42,688 nt of DNA from JAGOBP01 sp046328575 (GCA_046328575.1 JAXLWI010000036.1:1-42688); one strand, 5' to 3'; shown: positions 32,693 to 40,425, counted from the stretch's first letter. Numbers and translations are program-made. Notes: a model not told the origin generated them from the letters alone.

Positions 32693-32962
32693 TTAGCGGA
32701 TAAAGAACGACAGGATGATCAGGAGCGCCGTAAAGGAACCGGCCAGCAAACCGATGCGGCGCAGGTCGCGCTTGACGTACGTATAATCATCGTTGTTGGC
32801 GACGACGGGCCTGGCCGTCTTGGCCGGTGCGCTGGATGCGGCACTCTCAGCGGCTTGCTTGGCTGCTGCTACCGACTGAGCCGTGGAGACGTTGTTGAGC
32901 GCCTGTTGAATCGCCCGCTGTTGCGATTCTTGCTTGATAACTTTGCGTGTTTTCTTCGCCAT
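32693..32962 (-). CDS. Small tail-anchored membrane protein
   Basis: 89 residues. The N-terminal 60 are polar, rich in Ala, Gln and Lys (KKTRKVIKQESQQRAIQQAL, AAAKQAAESAASSAPAK) and helix-forming. One transmembrane helix, LLAGSFTALLIILSFFI, lies at the very C-terminus, giving a tail-anchored topology with the body in the cytoplasm. GAGGA precedes the ATG. No family is recognised. It converges on the kinase operon, from which the terminator at 32643 separates it. Confidence 0.75.
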   Translation of the reverse strand: MAKKTRKVIKQESQQRAIQQALNNVSTAQSVAAAKQAAESAASSAPAKTARPVVANNDDYTYVKRDLRRIGLLAGSFTALLIILSFFIR

Positions 32963-33018
32963 GCTGCTAAATCCTCAACTAAAGTGATGGGCGGTATTTT
33001 ACCACAGGTCGCAGGCTT

Positions 33019-33972
33019 TCACTGCAACTGCCCAAACACGACGATGCGTTGATTGTCCACCAGATATGGATAGCACGAAATCAGTGTCAGCGTCGGTTCG
33101 CTGGTCGATTGCATGACCTCGACCTGCGTCGGCGCGATGACGCGGCTGCTGCTGATGACGTAGCGATAGCGCTGGTTACCGCTATACACGATGACTTCGT
33201 CGCCAGACTTCAATTTATCGAGGTGACGGAAGATTTCGCCAAAGACGTCGTTGTGGGCGGACAACACCAGGTTGCCGCGCTCGCCGGGATTCGCCGATCC
33301 GAGATGGTGACCCACGCCCTTCTTCAACTGATCCCACGTGTCGCCCTGCACAACTTGAGCATCCACCTCGATGGCGGGAATCTGTATACGCGTAGGTTGA
33401 CCGGGGCCGGGCGTGGGAATGGGCTGCGGCGTGATCGATTGGACGTAGGCACGCAAATGCGCGGGGACTTCGTCGAGGTTCGGGGCTGCGCCGCCAGGCG
33501 CGGTCGGCGGCTTGTGACCGGACGGCAGTACGACGGCGGTGATCAGCGGCGTCGGTTCGGGCGTCGGAATCGCGGGTAGCGGCGACTGGGCCACAGCCTG
33601 ATTCGTCTCGACGCGCGCCTGCTCCATACTGACGATGACGAAGATCAAGCCAACGACCGCACCGATCTCGACGAGCAGCAACAACCGATCGCGCCACGTT
33701 TTAACGGCCGAACGGCGCGGTTTGAAACTGATGCGCCAGCGGCGATCCTTATCGACCAGATCGTCACCGTGATAGTAACTGGGCGTCGCGGGGCGCGCCG
33801 TCCGATCGAGCGGTGAGACCGCCGGCGTCTCGTCCACTTCCGGCACTTCGACGACGCGGCCATCCTCGCGCAGACGCTGTAAGCGCGCCAAACGCGCCTC
33901 GCGTTTGCGAATGGCGAGGATCTCCTCCAACTCCTCAATGCTCAGTTCATCAACCGAACGCCGATCAGGCAT
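33019..33972 (-). CDS. Class D/E-like sortase
   Basis: 317 residues. The sortase core occupies about 190-317. The catalytic His is in VLSAHNDVFGEIFRHLDKLKSGD, the Cys in LTLISCYPY (in place of the usual TLxTC), and the Arg in NQRIVVFG. A transmembrane helix at about 100-120 (LLLLVEIGAVVGLIFVIV) anchors it, followed by a Pro-rich stalk. The N-terminal 60 residues form an unusual cytoplasmic, charged helix (VDELSIEELEEILAIRKREA and RLARLQRLRE). Sortases join proteins with a C-terminal sorting motif to the cell surface or into pili. No substrate with such a signal is visible in the window. Confidence 0.88.
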   Translation of the reverse strand: MPDRRSVDELSIEELEEILAIRKREARLARLQRLREDGRVVEVPEVDETPAVSPLDRTARPATPSYYHGDDLVDKDRRWRISFKPRRSAVKTWRDRLLLLVEIGAVVGLIFVIVSMEQARVETNQAVAQSPLPAIPTPEPTPLITAVVLPSGHKPPTAPGGAAPNLDEVPAHLRAYVQSITPQPIPTPGPGQPTRIQIPAIEVDAQVVQGDTWDQLKKGVGHHLGSANPGERGNLVLSAHNDVFGEIFRHLDKLKSGDEVIVYSGNQRYRYVISSSRVIAPTQVEVMQSTSEPTLTLISCYPYLVDNQRIVVFGQLQ

Positions 33973-33977
33973 AGACT

Positions 33978-34041
33978 TTCAATGAACAACGTTCAATGTA
34001 CAATGCACAATGAAGTTCGTCACCGTCATTGTGCATTGTTA
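33978..34041. repeat. Period-7 CATTGNN repeats forming a hairpin
   Basis: ACAATGCACAATGA (34000-34013) pairs perfectly with TCATTGTGCATTGT (34026-34039). The outer part consists of CATTGNN heptads up to the sortase start. The methyltransferase stop codon TAA (34041-34039) begins in the right arm. Confidence 0.7.
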
Positions 34042-34833
34042 ATTGCCCTTCACTCCCACCGCAAAGACTTCGCGCTCAAAGAACCACCGGAACGGCGGCC
34101 ATTCGAAGAACACGTGCCGTAAACCGCGAAACACGACGTTTTCCTGCCGGTGCTGCGGTGGGCTGTTGAGCCAGACTTTCACGTGCGTGAAGCCCGCATG
34201 TTTCAAATACTGCCCCAGACTTACGATGCTCTGCTCGTTGACATGCACCTCGACGTTAGCTTCGACGTTGAGGGCGCGCGGATTGGCCGGATACTTCTTG
34301 CCCTGCAAACCACGAATGAAACGCACAAAGGGATATGCGTATTGATCGTACCAGCGATTGGGCGCGGTGTGCACGATGACCATGCCGCCGGGTTTCAACA
34401 CGCGCTGGATGTCACTTAGCGACGCGTGCAGTTCCCACGGATAGAGATGCTCCACCACATCGAACATTAAGGCGCGATCGAACGTGCCGTTGGGATAGGG
34501 CAGACGCTTGGCGTCGGTACGATACACGCCGATGGGCGTCGCTTCGTTTTGCGTCGCTTCCCGACTGAGCTGCACGGCGACTTCGGCGTAGTCGATACCG
34601 TAAGCGCGCGCGCCCAACCGCGTGACGTGGCGCAAAATCTCGCCGCGCCCGCAGCCGACATCCAAGACCTTCATGCCGGGCTTCACTTCGGCATAGGCAA
34701 ACGCTTCGCCCAGGCGGCGCGATAACCGCTCGCCCTGCGATTCGACAAATTCTTCGTAGCCCTCGCACGCATTGAGAAAGTATTCCTTCGTGTACAACGT
34801 CGATGGCAAAGGCTTTTCGGGTTCTGGGTTCAA
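34039..34833 (-). CDS. Class I SAM-dependent methyltransferase
   Basis: 264 residues. Motif I is VLDVGCGRGEILRHV at about residue 56, motif II AYGIDYAEVAVQL, motif III LPYPNGTFDRALMFDVVEHLYPWE, and the post-I region LKPGGMVIVHTAPNRWYDQYA. This is the Methyltransf_11-type fold. The acceptor is unknown. The start appears to be TTG at 34833, preceded by GGGAG eight bases upstream; no ATG in frame fits better. A promoter and a 5' hairpin lie upstream. A cell-envelope or lipid target is possible but not shown. Confidence 0.85.
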   Translation of the reverse strand: MNPEPEKPLPSTLYTKEYFLNACEGYEEFVESQGERLSRRLGEAFAYAEVKPGMKVLDVGCGRGEILRHVTRLGARAYGIDYAEVAVQLSREATQNEATPIGVYRTDAKRLPYPNGTFDRALMFDVVEHLYPWELHASLSDIQRVLKPGGMVIVHTAPNRWYDQYAYPFVRFIRGLQGKKYPANPRALNVEANVEVHVNEQSIVSLGQYLKHAGFTHVKVWLNSPPQHRQENVVFRGLRHVFFEWPPFRWFFEREVFAVGVKGN

Positions 34834-34848
34834 CGACGAATCTCCCTG

Positions 34849-34921
34849 TGACTTAAGTCATTTACCGCGTCCTCCGCGGTAAATCCCTCTCGATTATAGC
34901 GGATGCGCATCCCTCAGGCAA
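34849..34921 (-). promoter_or_regulatory. Methyltransferase promoter with 5' hairpin and adjoining palindrome
   Basis: Minus strand: -35 TTGCCT (34921-34916, touching the murJ stop), 17-base spacer, -10 TATAAT (34898-34893). The message would begin near 34886 with the hairpin TTTACCGCG (34883-34875) / CGCGGTAAA (34869-34861), whose loop contains GGAG. The 12-base palindrome TGACTTAAGTCA (34860-34849) follows directly. Confidence 0.7.
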
Positions 34922-36578
34922 CACGCCGCCGCAGCAGGATGCGCCAAATCGAGCGGATTTCCTGCGCCCGCATGAGCAGCATCGCGCCGAGGTAGATGCC
35001 CGCGCCGATCGCCGCCGCCCCGATCACGCCGACAGCCTCGCGTGCAATCGAGCGTTCGCCGAAGACAGCGACCAGCACACTGATCGCGCCGTACGCGCCC
35101 AGCGCCATCGCCAATGAGCCGATCACGGCTTTCAGCGCAAGTCGCCCCAGTCCATGCCCGCCGAGTCCACCCAGGCGATAGCGCAGCAACCACAACATGA
35201 TCAGCGCGTGGCTCATCCACTGCACCGAATTCGCAATCGCCAGATCGGTCACTTGCAAAGGCCGCTGCGTCAACGCGGGCGGCACCATCGCCATGAACAG
35301 GTAGATGCCTACGTTGCAGATCAGGCCAACGACGGCAGGCGTCAGTGTGTCCTTGCGCGCATAGAACGCAAACACCAACGGCTGATCGACCCCGGCGAAG
35401 ATCAAGCCGATGAGGTACAGCCACAACATGATCGTCACCGCTTGCGTGTCGGCCGGTGTGAACGCGCCGTGTTCGAATAGCAACTGCACGATATTGGGCG
35501 CGAGCACGGCCAGCCCCACTGCCGATGGAATGATCAACACCAGGACCAGCCGCAAACCTTGGGCTAACGTCGCTTTGAAATCGGTGGTTGAACTTAGCGC
35601 GGCGTGCCGCGAGAGTGACGGCAAGATCGCGATGGAGACGGCACTGACGATCAAGCCAAGCGGGAACTGGATCAAGCGCGTAGGATAGTCCATCAGCGCG
35701 ATGCCGGATGCGCCCGTGCGCGACGCCAAGTTCAGGCTCAGCGCAATCGCCACTTGCCCGATGATTAACCCCCCCAGCACGGGCGTGTACAACTTCAGCA
35801 TCTTGCGGAGCGCAGGATCGTTGGGATCGAAGCGCCAGCGCAGCGTCGCGCCGCGCAACGCGGGTAATTGGAACACGACTTGCAGAATCGAACCGGCCAG
35901 CAGGCCCAACGCCATCGCCGCGATGCCAAAGCGATCGGCGAGGAGAATGGCCACGACAATCATCATGCCGTTGTAGAGCGGCGCGGAAAAAGCCGGAAAA
36001 GCAAAGCGTTTTAGCGCGTACAGCGCGCCCGACAGCACGCTCGATAAGCTGAGAAACAACACCGCCGGGACGGTGATGCGCAGCAAGTTGATTGTGACTT
36101 GCAGCAGTTGATCGTCGAAGCCGCCCGCCATGAAGCGTGCCACTTGCGGCGCGAACAACTCAATCGCCAACACGGCCAGCGAGAGGAATACCACGGCTAC
36201 CGACAACAGCAGGCTCAGCAAGCGCCACAGTTCGCCGCGATCTTTTTTCGCGGCCAGTTCGCTAAACATGGGCACAAGCGCCGAGCTGACCAGGCCGCCC
36301 ACCAACAGGTCGTACAACATCGACGGGACGATGGCGGCGACGTTATAGGCGCTGACAAAGCCTGATGCGCCAAACAGATGGCTCTTCACCGTCTCGCGAA
36401 TAAGGCCTAGCGCGCTGCTCAAGATGTTGCCCAGCGACACGATGCCAGCCGCGCGGGTGATGGACGCGCCCGATTGAGCGACATCGGGATCGCCGGACCG
36501 ATCAGATTGATCGGGCACAATCGGATTGGCCGAGGTTTCCGTGATACTTGTTTCAGTTACGATCGTTTCGGAAGTCAT
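34914..36578 (-). CDS. murJ: Lipid II flippase MurJ (MviN family)
   Basis: 554 residues with about 14 transmembrane helices. Family features are ITRAAGIVSLGNILSSALGLIRETVKSHLFGASG near residue 40, the loop ALVPMFSEL near 100, and LMDYPTRLIQFPLGLIVSAVSIAILPSLS in the middle, a MurJ signature. MurJ exports the peptidoglycan precursor lipid II across the cytoplasmic membrane. The N-terminal 40 residues are an acidic, Thr/Ser-rich cytoplasmic extension (TSETIVTETSITETS). The ATG at 36578 is chosen because a promoter ends 12 bases before it; earlier in-frame codons would lie within that promoter. Confidence 0.92.
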   Translation of the reverse strand: MTSETIVTETSITETSANPIVPDQSDRSGDPDVAQSGASITRAAGIVSLGNILSSALGLIRETVKSHLFGASGFVSAYNVAAIVPSMLYDLLVGGLVSSALVPMFSELAAKKDRGELWRLLSLLLSVAVVFLSLAVLAIELFAPQVARFMAGGFDDQLLQVTINLLRITVPAVLFLSLSSVLSGALYALKRFAFPAFSAPLYNGMMIVVAILLADRFGIAAMALGLLAGSILQVVFQLPALRGATLRWRFDPNDPALRKMLKLYTPVLGGLIIGQVAIALSLNLASRTGASGIALMDYPTRLIQFPLGLIVSAVSIAILPSLSRHAALSSTTDFKATLAQGLRLVLVLIIPSAVGLAVLAPNIVQLLFEHGAFTPADTQAVTIMLWLYLIGLIFAGVDQPLVFAFYARKDTLTPAVVGLICNVGIYLFMAMVPPALTQRPLQVTDLAIANSVQWMSHALIMLWLLRYRLGGLGGHGLGRLALKAVIGSLAMALGAYGAISVLVAVFGERSIAREAVGVIGAAAIGAGIYLGAMLLMRAQEIRSIWRILLRRRVA

Positions 36579-36590
36579 AGTCGTCGCCCG

Positions 36591-36619
36591 ATTGTACCCT
36601 ACAACCCGATCGACCCCAA
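36591..36619 (-). promoter_or_regulatory. murJ promoter close to the start codon
   Basis: Minus strand: -35 TTGGGG (36619-36614), 17-base spacer, -10 TACAAT (36596-36591). Twelve bases remain to the ATG, so the leader would be about five bases long, without a Shine-Dalgarno sequence. Confidence 0.5.
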
Positions 36620-36649
36620 CTGCCCCGCGCACCATTTCTCAAATGAGGC

Positions 36650-36694
36650 TTGACTTTTCGGCTGAATCGGCTAGAATGAAGTCGTCAGACGACT
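36650..36694 (+). promoter_or_regulatory. ygeY promoter and GntR operator
   Basis: -35 TTGACT (36650-36655), 16-base spacer, -10 TAGAAT (36672-36677). The odd palindrome AGTCGTCAGACGACT (36680-36694) starts three bases after the -10 box, over the expected start site. A further half-site, CCGTCTAAAATCA, follows at 36696-36708. The same arrangement precedes the GntR gene. Confidence 0.8.
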
Positions 36695-36737
36695 GCCGTC
36701 TAAAATCAAACTATCGAACCAAGGTAAGGAGCAGCAT

Positions 36738-37970
36738 ATGCCGCAATCATTTGAACAGACCGTCGCCACGCTGAAAAGCCAAGTGGCCGCGCGTCACGAT
36801 ACGATCGTCAACTTCCTGCACGAAATTTGCGCTATCCCGTCGATGGAGTCGCTCATCGGGCCGGTGGGCGAACGCATTCAGGCCGAGATGCGCCAACTGG
36901 GTTTCGACGAAGTGCGCTTCGATAAGATGGGCAATACTATCGGGCGTATTGGCAACGGCCCCAAGGTTATCGTCTACGATTCGCACATCGACACGGTGGG
37001 CATCGGCGACCGCAACGACTGGGATTGGGATCCGTTCATCGGCAAGACCGAGGACGGCAACTTCTATGCGCGCGGCGCAAGCGACGAGAAGGGCAGCACG
37101 CCGGGCATGGTGCACGGGCTGGCGTTGGCGCGTGATTTAGGCTTATTGGAAGGCTACACGGCGTATTACTTTGGCAACATGGAAGAATGGTGCGACGGCA
37201 TTGGGCCGAATTCGTTTGCCGAGGCCGACCCTGGCATCAAGCCGGATTATGTGGTCATCGGCGAGCCGACCAACATGCGCGTCTATCGCGGGCACAAAGG
37301 GCGCATCGAATTGAAGATCACGGCGCAGGGGCGTTCGGCGCACGCGGCCTCGCACTATCTGGGCGACAATGCCGTGTACAAGATGATGTCCGTCATTACG
37401 CAAATCCGCGAACTGGATCGCCGCATGCGCTTTGGCATGGGTTATCATCCGGTGCAGGGCTATCCTTCCATTGCGGTGACCAACGTCGAAGCGCGCACCG
37501 CATCGCTGAACGCGGTGCCCGATCAATTCACCATCTATCTCGATCGGCGCATCACGTCCAACGAGCCGCGCGATGAAGTGATCGCGCAGATCAAGGGCCT
37601 CATCCCCGACTATCTGCAAGACGAAATCCACGTCGAGGAATTGTTCTACGACACACCGTCTTACACCGGCTTCAAGTTCCCGGTGTCCAAGTTCTATCCG
37701 CCGTGGTTCCTCAACGCCGATCATCCATTGGTGGACGCCGGTCAGCAGACGGTGCAAGCCTTGTGGGGCGAGCAGCGCGAACTGGGCACGTGGGACTTCT
37801 CGACCAATGGCACGTACTGGGCGGGCAAGGCGGGCATCGACTCGATCGGCTTTGGGCCGGGCGACGAGAAGAACGCGCACACGATCGAAGAGCATGTGCC
37901 GGTACAAGAAGTGGTTGATTCGACCCTGTTTTATGCGCTGTTCCCGCATTTCGTGGCGAACATCAAGTAA
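36738..37970 (+). CDS. ygeY: YgeY-like M20-family metallohydrolase
   Basis: 410 residues, matching the YgeY 'selenium metabolism hydrolase' group of M20 peptidases. Zinc-site motifs are VIVYDSHIDTVGIGD (HxD), YARGASDEKGSTPGMVHGLALA (acidic ligand), YFGNMEEWCDGIGPNSFAE (catalytic and ligand Glu) and VVIGEPT. The lid domain has GHKGRIELKITAQGRSAHAASHY. These cytoplasmic enzymes cleave amide bonds of small molecules. In E. coli the ygeX-ygeY-ygeW-yqeA genes belong to anaerobic purine breakdown. AAGGTAAGGAG precedes the ATG. The gene is separated from the downstream operon by a terminator but shares its operator. Confidence 0.88.
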   Translation: MPQSFEQTVATLKSQVAARHDTIVNFLHEICAIPSMESLIGPVGERIQAEMRQLGFDEVRFDKMGNTIGRIGNGPKVIVYDSHIDTVGIGDRNDWDWDPFIGKTEDGNFYARGASDEKGSTPGMVHGLALARDLGLLEGYTAYYFGNMEEWCDGIGPNSFAEADPGIKPDYVVIGEPTNMRVYRGHKGRIELKITAQGRSAHAASHYLGDNAVYKMMSVITQIRELDRRMRFGMGYHPVQGYPSIAVTNVEARTASLNAVPDQFTIYLDRRITSNEPRDEVIAQIKGLIPDYLQDEIHVEELFYDTPSYTGFKFPVSKFYPPWFLNADHPLVDAGQQTVQALWGEQRELGTWDFSTNGTYWAGKAGIDSIGFGPGDEKNAHTIEEHVPVQEVVDSTLFYALFPHFVANIK

Positions 37971-37991
37971 GCCGATTGATCTTCCGTACCC

Positions 37992-38025
37992 AACCGCGAG
38001 GCCGCCCCTGTGCGACCTCGCGGTT
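37992..38025 (+). terminator. Terminator-like hairpin after ygeY
   Basis: AACCGCGAGG (37992-38001) pairs perfectly with CCTCGCGGTT (38016-38025), followed by CTCATTTTG. The T-tract is short, so termination may be partial. Confidence 0.65.
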
Positions 38026-38075
38026 CTCATTTTGTCGCCTGCCAAACGTCACACATCCCTTATGCCGTTTGCCTA

Positions 38076-38121
38076 TTGACTTTTCGTCAGCCAGTGCTAG
38101 ACTGTAGTCGTCTGACGACTA
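38076..38121 (+). promoter_or_regulatory. Promoter and autoregulatory operator of the GntR operon
   Basis: -35 TTGACT (38076-38081), 16-base spacer, -10 TAGACT (38098-38103). The palindrome TAGTCGTCTGACGACTA (38105-38121) has the same core, starting three bases after the -10 box, as at the ygeY promoter. It is followed by TCGTCTGAAATCA, again matching. Confidence 0.82.
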
Positions 38122-38152
38122 TCGTCTGAAATCAGGCTACTCACCTCCGCCT

Positions 38153-38920
38153 ATGATCCGCAAAAATGCTTCCCTGGCACAACAAGTGATCGAAGAAATC
38201 CTGGCCGGCATCAATGACGGCAGTCTACCGCGTGAAGGCGCACTGCCCTCCGAAGCCGAGTTGAGCGTCCGCTTCAAGGTCAGCCGGGCCACCATCCGCG
38301 AGGCGTTGTCCAAACTTGAGCAAGCGGGTGTCATCATCCGCAGGCACGGTGTCGGCACCTTTATCGCGCCGCGTCCGCCCGTCATCGACGCGGGCTTGGA
38401 GGAACTGGAAAGCCTCGAAACGATGGCGCTGCGCATCGGCCTTGAGACGAACATGGGCAAAGCTGTCATCGAGGAGCGGGCCGCTGGGGAAGAGGAGGCC
38501 AATCGGTTGCAGATTGAACCCGGCGAGATGGTGCTGGCGGTCGCCCGCGTGATTATGGCTGGCCGCCGCCCGGTCGCGTATTTGATCGACATCGTCCCCA
38601 CGACGTATCTCCGCAAACAAGACTTATCCGCTTCCTTCAATGGCTCAGTCCTCGATCTGTTTGTCAAACGCGGCGCACCCATCTTGAGTCATTCGCGCAC
38701 GGACATCAATGCGGCGGCCGCTGATGAAGATGTGGCGCGGAAGTTACGGCTCGATCCGGGCGAAGCCCTGTTGAAGTTGGACGCGCAGTTGTACGCCCGC
38801 GACAACAAGGTCGTGGATTACTCGATCAGTTATTTTGTGCCCGGCTATTTCAACTTTCATGTCGTACGCCGCATCGGCAAGGGAGCCAGCGATTCGCCGC
38901 TGCAATCAGCTCTAAGATAA
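38153..38920 (+). CDS. GntR-family (HutC/UTRA) transcriptional regulator
   Basis: 255 residues. The winged helix is at 5-72 (AQQVIEEILAGINDGSLP, LPSEAELSVRFKVSRATIRE, RRHGVGTFIA). The UTRA ligand domain occupies about 90-240 (LQIEPGEMVLAVARVIMAGRRPVAYLIDIVP, LRLDPGEALLKLDAQLYARDNKVVDYSISYF). It likely binds a metabolite of the pathway. Its own promoter and the ygeY promoter share the AGTCGTCNGACGACT palindrome over the transcription start, so it is inferred to repress both. There is no strong ribosome binding site before the ATG. The carbamoyltransferase gene follows in the same direction. Confidence 0.9.
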   Translation: MIRKNASLAQQVIEEILAGINDGSLPREGALPSEAELSVRFKVSRATIREALSKLEQAGVIIRRHGVGTFIAPRPPVIDAGLEELESLETMALRIGLETNMGKAVIEERAAGEEEANRLQIEPGEMVLAVARVIMAGRRPVAYLIDIVPTTYLRKQDLSASFNGSVLDLFVKRGAPILSHSRTDINAAAADEDVARKLRLDPGEALLKLDAQLYARDNKVVDYSISYFVPGYFNFHVVRRIGKGASDSPLQSALR

Positions 38921-38937
38921 CTGCCCGCCAGGCAGTT
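38919..38937 (+). other. Short hairpin at the end of the GntR gene
   Basis: AACTGCC (38919-38925, starting in the stop codon) pairs with GGCAGTT (38931-38937) around CGCCA. No T-run follows, so it may only slow polymerase or protect mRNA ends. Confidence 0.45.
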
Positions 38938-38974
38938 CAGCTTCAAAATCCATACTCCTCAGGAGGGTTTGACA

Positions 38975-39928
38975 ATGCGTAGTTTTGCAGGTCGTGACAT
39001 CCTATCGTTGAAAGACTTCGAGCGTCAGGAATTTTTCCGCGTATTCGAGATCGCCGAGCGGTTGGAACCGATCGCGCGGAACCGCCAGAATAGTGACTTA
39101 TTGAAGAACAAGACGCTGGTAACAGCCTTCTATCAGCCCAGCACCCGCACGCGCCTCGCGCACGAAGCCGCCATGCACCGTCTGGGCGGCCATGTGACTG
39201 GCTTCAGCGATGCCAAGATGACGCGCGCCGGCGACTTCTATCAAGAGTCGATCAAGGACACCGTTAAGATGCTGGAGTTTTACGGCGATGTGATCGTAAT
39301 GCGCCACTTCCAGCAGGGCGCGCCGCACGAAGCGGCCAAGTGGGCCAGTGTGCCAATCATCAATGGCGGCGACGGCTGGGGCGAGCATCCGACGCAAATT
39401 TTGACCGATCTCTACACAGTGCTGCGCGAGAAGGGCCGCATCGATGGCCTGAAGTGGCTGGCTGTGGGCGACATGCGCATGCGCACGATGCACTCGCTCG
39501 GTTACGCGCTGTCGCAGTTCGATTGCCCGATCACGTTTGTTGCCCCGCCCGATATGGGTCTGCTGCCCGAATTCAAGGCCGAGCTCGATCAGTATAGTGT
39601 GAACTGGAAGGAAGCCGAGCACGTCGAACAGGCTATTGCTGAAGCCGATGTGATCCTCGTCGAGCCAGTGGTGCAGCCCGATTACACCAAGAGCCGTGAC
39701 GAGCGCGGCAAGGAAGTGGCGCTGACGCCTGCGAACTATCGCATCACCCGCGAACTGCTGGCAGGCAAGGCCAAGAGCGACGCGATCCTGCTGCACTCGC
39801 TGCCGCGCATGGACGAAATCCCCACCGATGTGGACATCACTCGCTGGTCACGCTACTGGCAGGAAGCCTTCAACGGCGTGGTGATGCGCATGGCGCTGTT
39901 GGCGTTGATTTTGGGTGCAACGGAGTAA
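38975..39928 (+). CDS. Aspartate/ornithine carbamoyltransferase-family protein, PyrB-like with divergent substrate loop
   Basis: 317 residues. AGGAGG at 38961 fixes the ATG at 38975 rather than a TTG two codons earlier. Carbamoyl-phosphate motifs are STRTR (56-60), MRH (109-111), HPTQ (138-141) and VGDMRMRTMHSL. HSLPRMDEIPTDVD replaces the ATCase HPLPRVDEIxxDVD. The region matching the ATCase 80s loop reads SDAKMTRAGDFYQES, lacking the usual SS..KGES, and VVQPDYTKSRDERGKEV replaces the normal 240s loop. Aspartate may thus not be the acceptor. No pyr genes are nearby; the neighbours are catabolic, so it may run in the phosphorolytic direction. Confidence 0.82.
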   Translation: MRSFAGRDILSLKDFERQEFFRVFEIAERLEPIARNRQNSDLLKNKTLVTAFYQPSTRTRLAHEAAMHRLGGHVTGFSDAKMTRAGDFYQESIKDTVKMLEFYGDVIVMRHFQQGAPHEAAKWASVPIINGGDGWGEHPTQILTDLYTVLREKGRIDGLKWLAVGDMRMRTMHSLGYALSQFDCPITFVAPPDMGLLPEFKAELDQYSVNWKEAEHVEQAIAEADVILVEPVVQPDYTKSRDERGKEVALTPANYRITRELLAGKAKSDAILLHSLPRMDEIPTDVDITRWSRYWQEAFNGVVMRMALLALILGATE

Positions 39929-39932
39929 GTCG

Positions 39933-39974
39933 TATAGTCACGTGGTCCGATAGTCTTGTAGTCTCATAGTCGAG
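39933..39974. repeat. Left period-8 TAGTCNNN repeat flanking the four-helix gene
   Basis: Units TAGTCACG, TGGTCCGA, TAGTCTTG, TAGTCTCA and TAGTCGAG follow the upstream stop codon. GATAGTCTTGTAGTC (39949-39963) recurs as a perfect inverted copy at 40388-40402. Confidence 0.7.
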
Positions 39975-39981
39975 GGAGTTC

Positions 39982-40389
39982 GTGGCAACCATCCAACGAT
40001 TTGAAGACTTACAAAGCTGGCAGAAGGCGCGGCAGTTGGCGAATGCCGTTTATGATCTGACAAACCTGCCAGGTTTTGCCAAAGACTTTCAACTACGCGA
40101 CCAGATTCGCGATGCTGTGGGATCGGTCATGCACAACATTGCCGAAGGATTCGATTCTGGGACCGATCCCGAGTTCGTTCGTTTCCTAAAAATCGCGAGA
40201 CGCTCAGCGAGCGAAATCCAATCGGAGTTGTATCTCGCGCTCGATCGCAAATACATCGCGCCGCATGAGCTTAAAGTGGCCTACGACCTTGCGACCGAGG
40301 CCAAACGGCTGATCAATGGCATGATCGCCTATCTCAGAAAGCAATCAAGTAGTCGTACAGGCCAGCCGGCACGGCAGCTAGCCAAGTGA
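39982..40389 (+). CDS. Four-helix bundle protein (23S rRNA intervening-sequence/S23 family)
   Basis: 135 residues from a GTG at 39982 with GAGGGAG upstream. The family pattern is clear: RFEDLQSWQKARQLANAVYDLT, LRDQIRDAVGSVMHNIAEGFDSG, FLKIARRSASEIQSELYLALD, and a final helix ATEAKRLINGMIAYLRK. Relatives are encoded in intervening sequences of 23S rRNA genes, stand alone, or accompany diversity-generating retroelements as Avd. No reverse transcriptase or rRNA is present. The gene interrupts the carbamoyltransferase operon and is bracketed by inverted GATAGTCTTGTAGTC repeats, the right one containing its stop codon. It looks like an inserted cassette unrelated to the pathway. Confidence 0.88.
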   Translation: MATIQRFEDLQSWQKARQLANAVYDLTNLPGFAKDFQLRDQIRDAVGSVMHNIAEGFDSGTDPEFVRFLKIARRSASEIQSELYLALDRKYIAPHELKVAYDLATEAKRLINGMIAYLRKQSSSRTGQPARQLAK

Positions 40390-40425
40390 CTACAAGACTA
40401 TCTAACTATCACACTAGGAGACTAA
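40386..40425. repeat. Right period-8 repeat flanking the four-helix gene
   Basis: Units TGACTACA, AGACTATC, TAACTATC, ACACTAGG and AGACTAAA run up to the YgeW-like start. GACTACAAGACTATC (40388-40402) is the exact inverse of 39949-39963. AGGAG inside the block serves as ribosome binding site for the next gene. Confidence 0.7.

Noticed and set aside
37143..38045. 300-codon open frame on the minus strand
   Set aside because: It is antisense to the ygeY-like gene and covers its zinc-site motifs; no ribosome binding site or protein motif supports it.
39934..40425. CRISPR-like or diversity-generating retroelement reading of the repeats around the four-helix gene
   Set aside because: Repeat units are 7-8 bases with no regular spacers, and neither Cas genes nor a reverse transcriptase or variable repeat pair is present.
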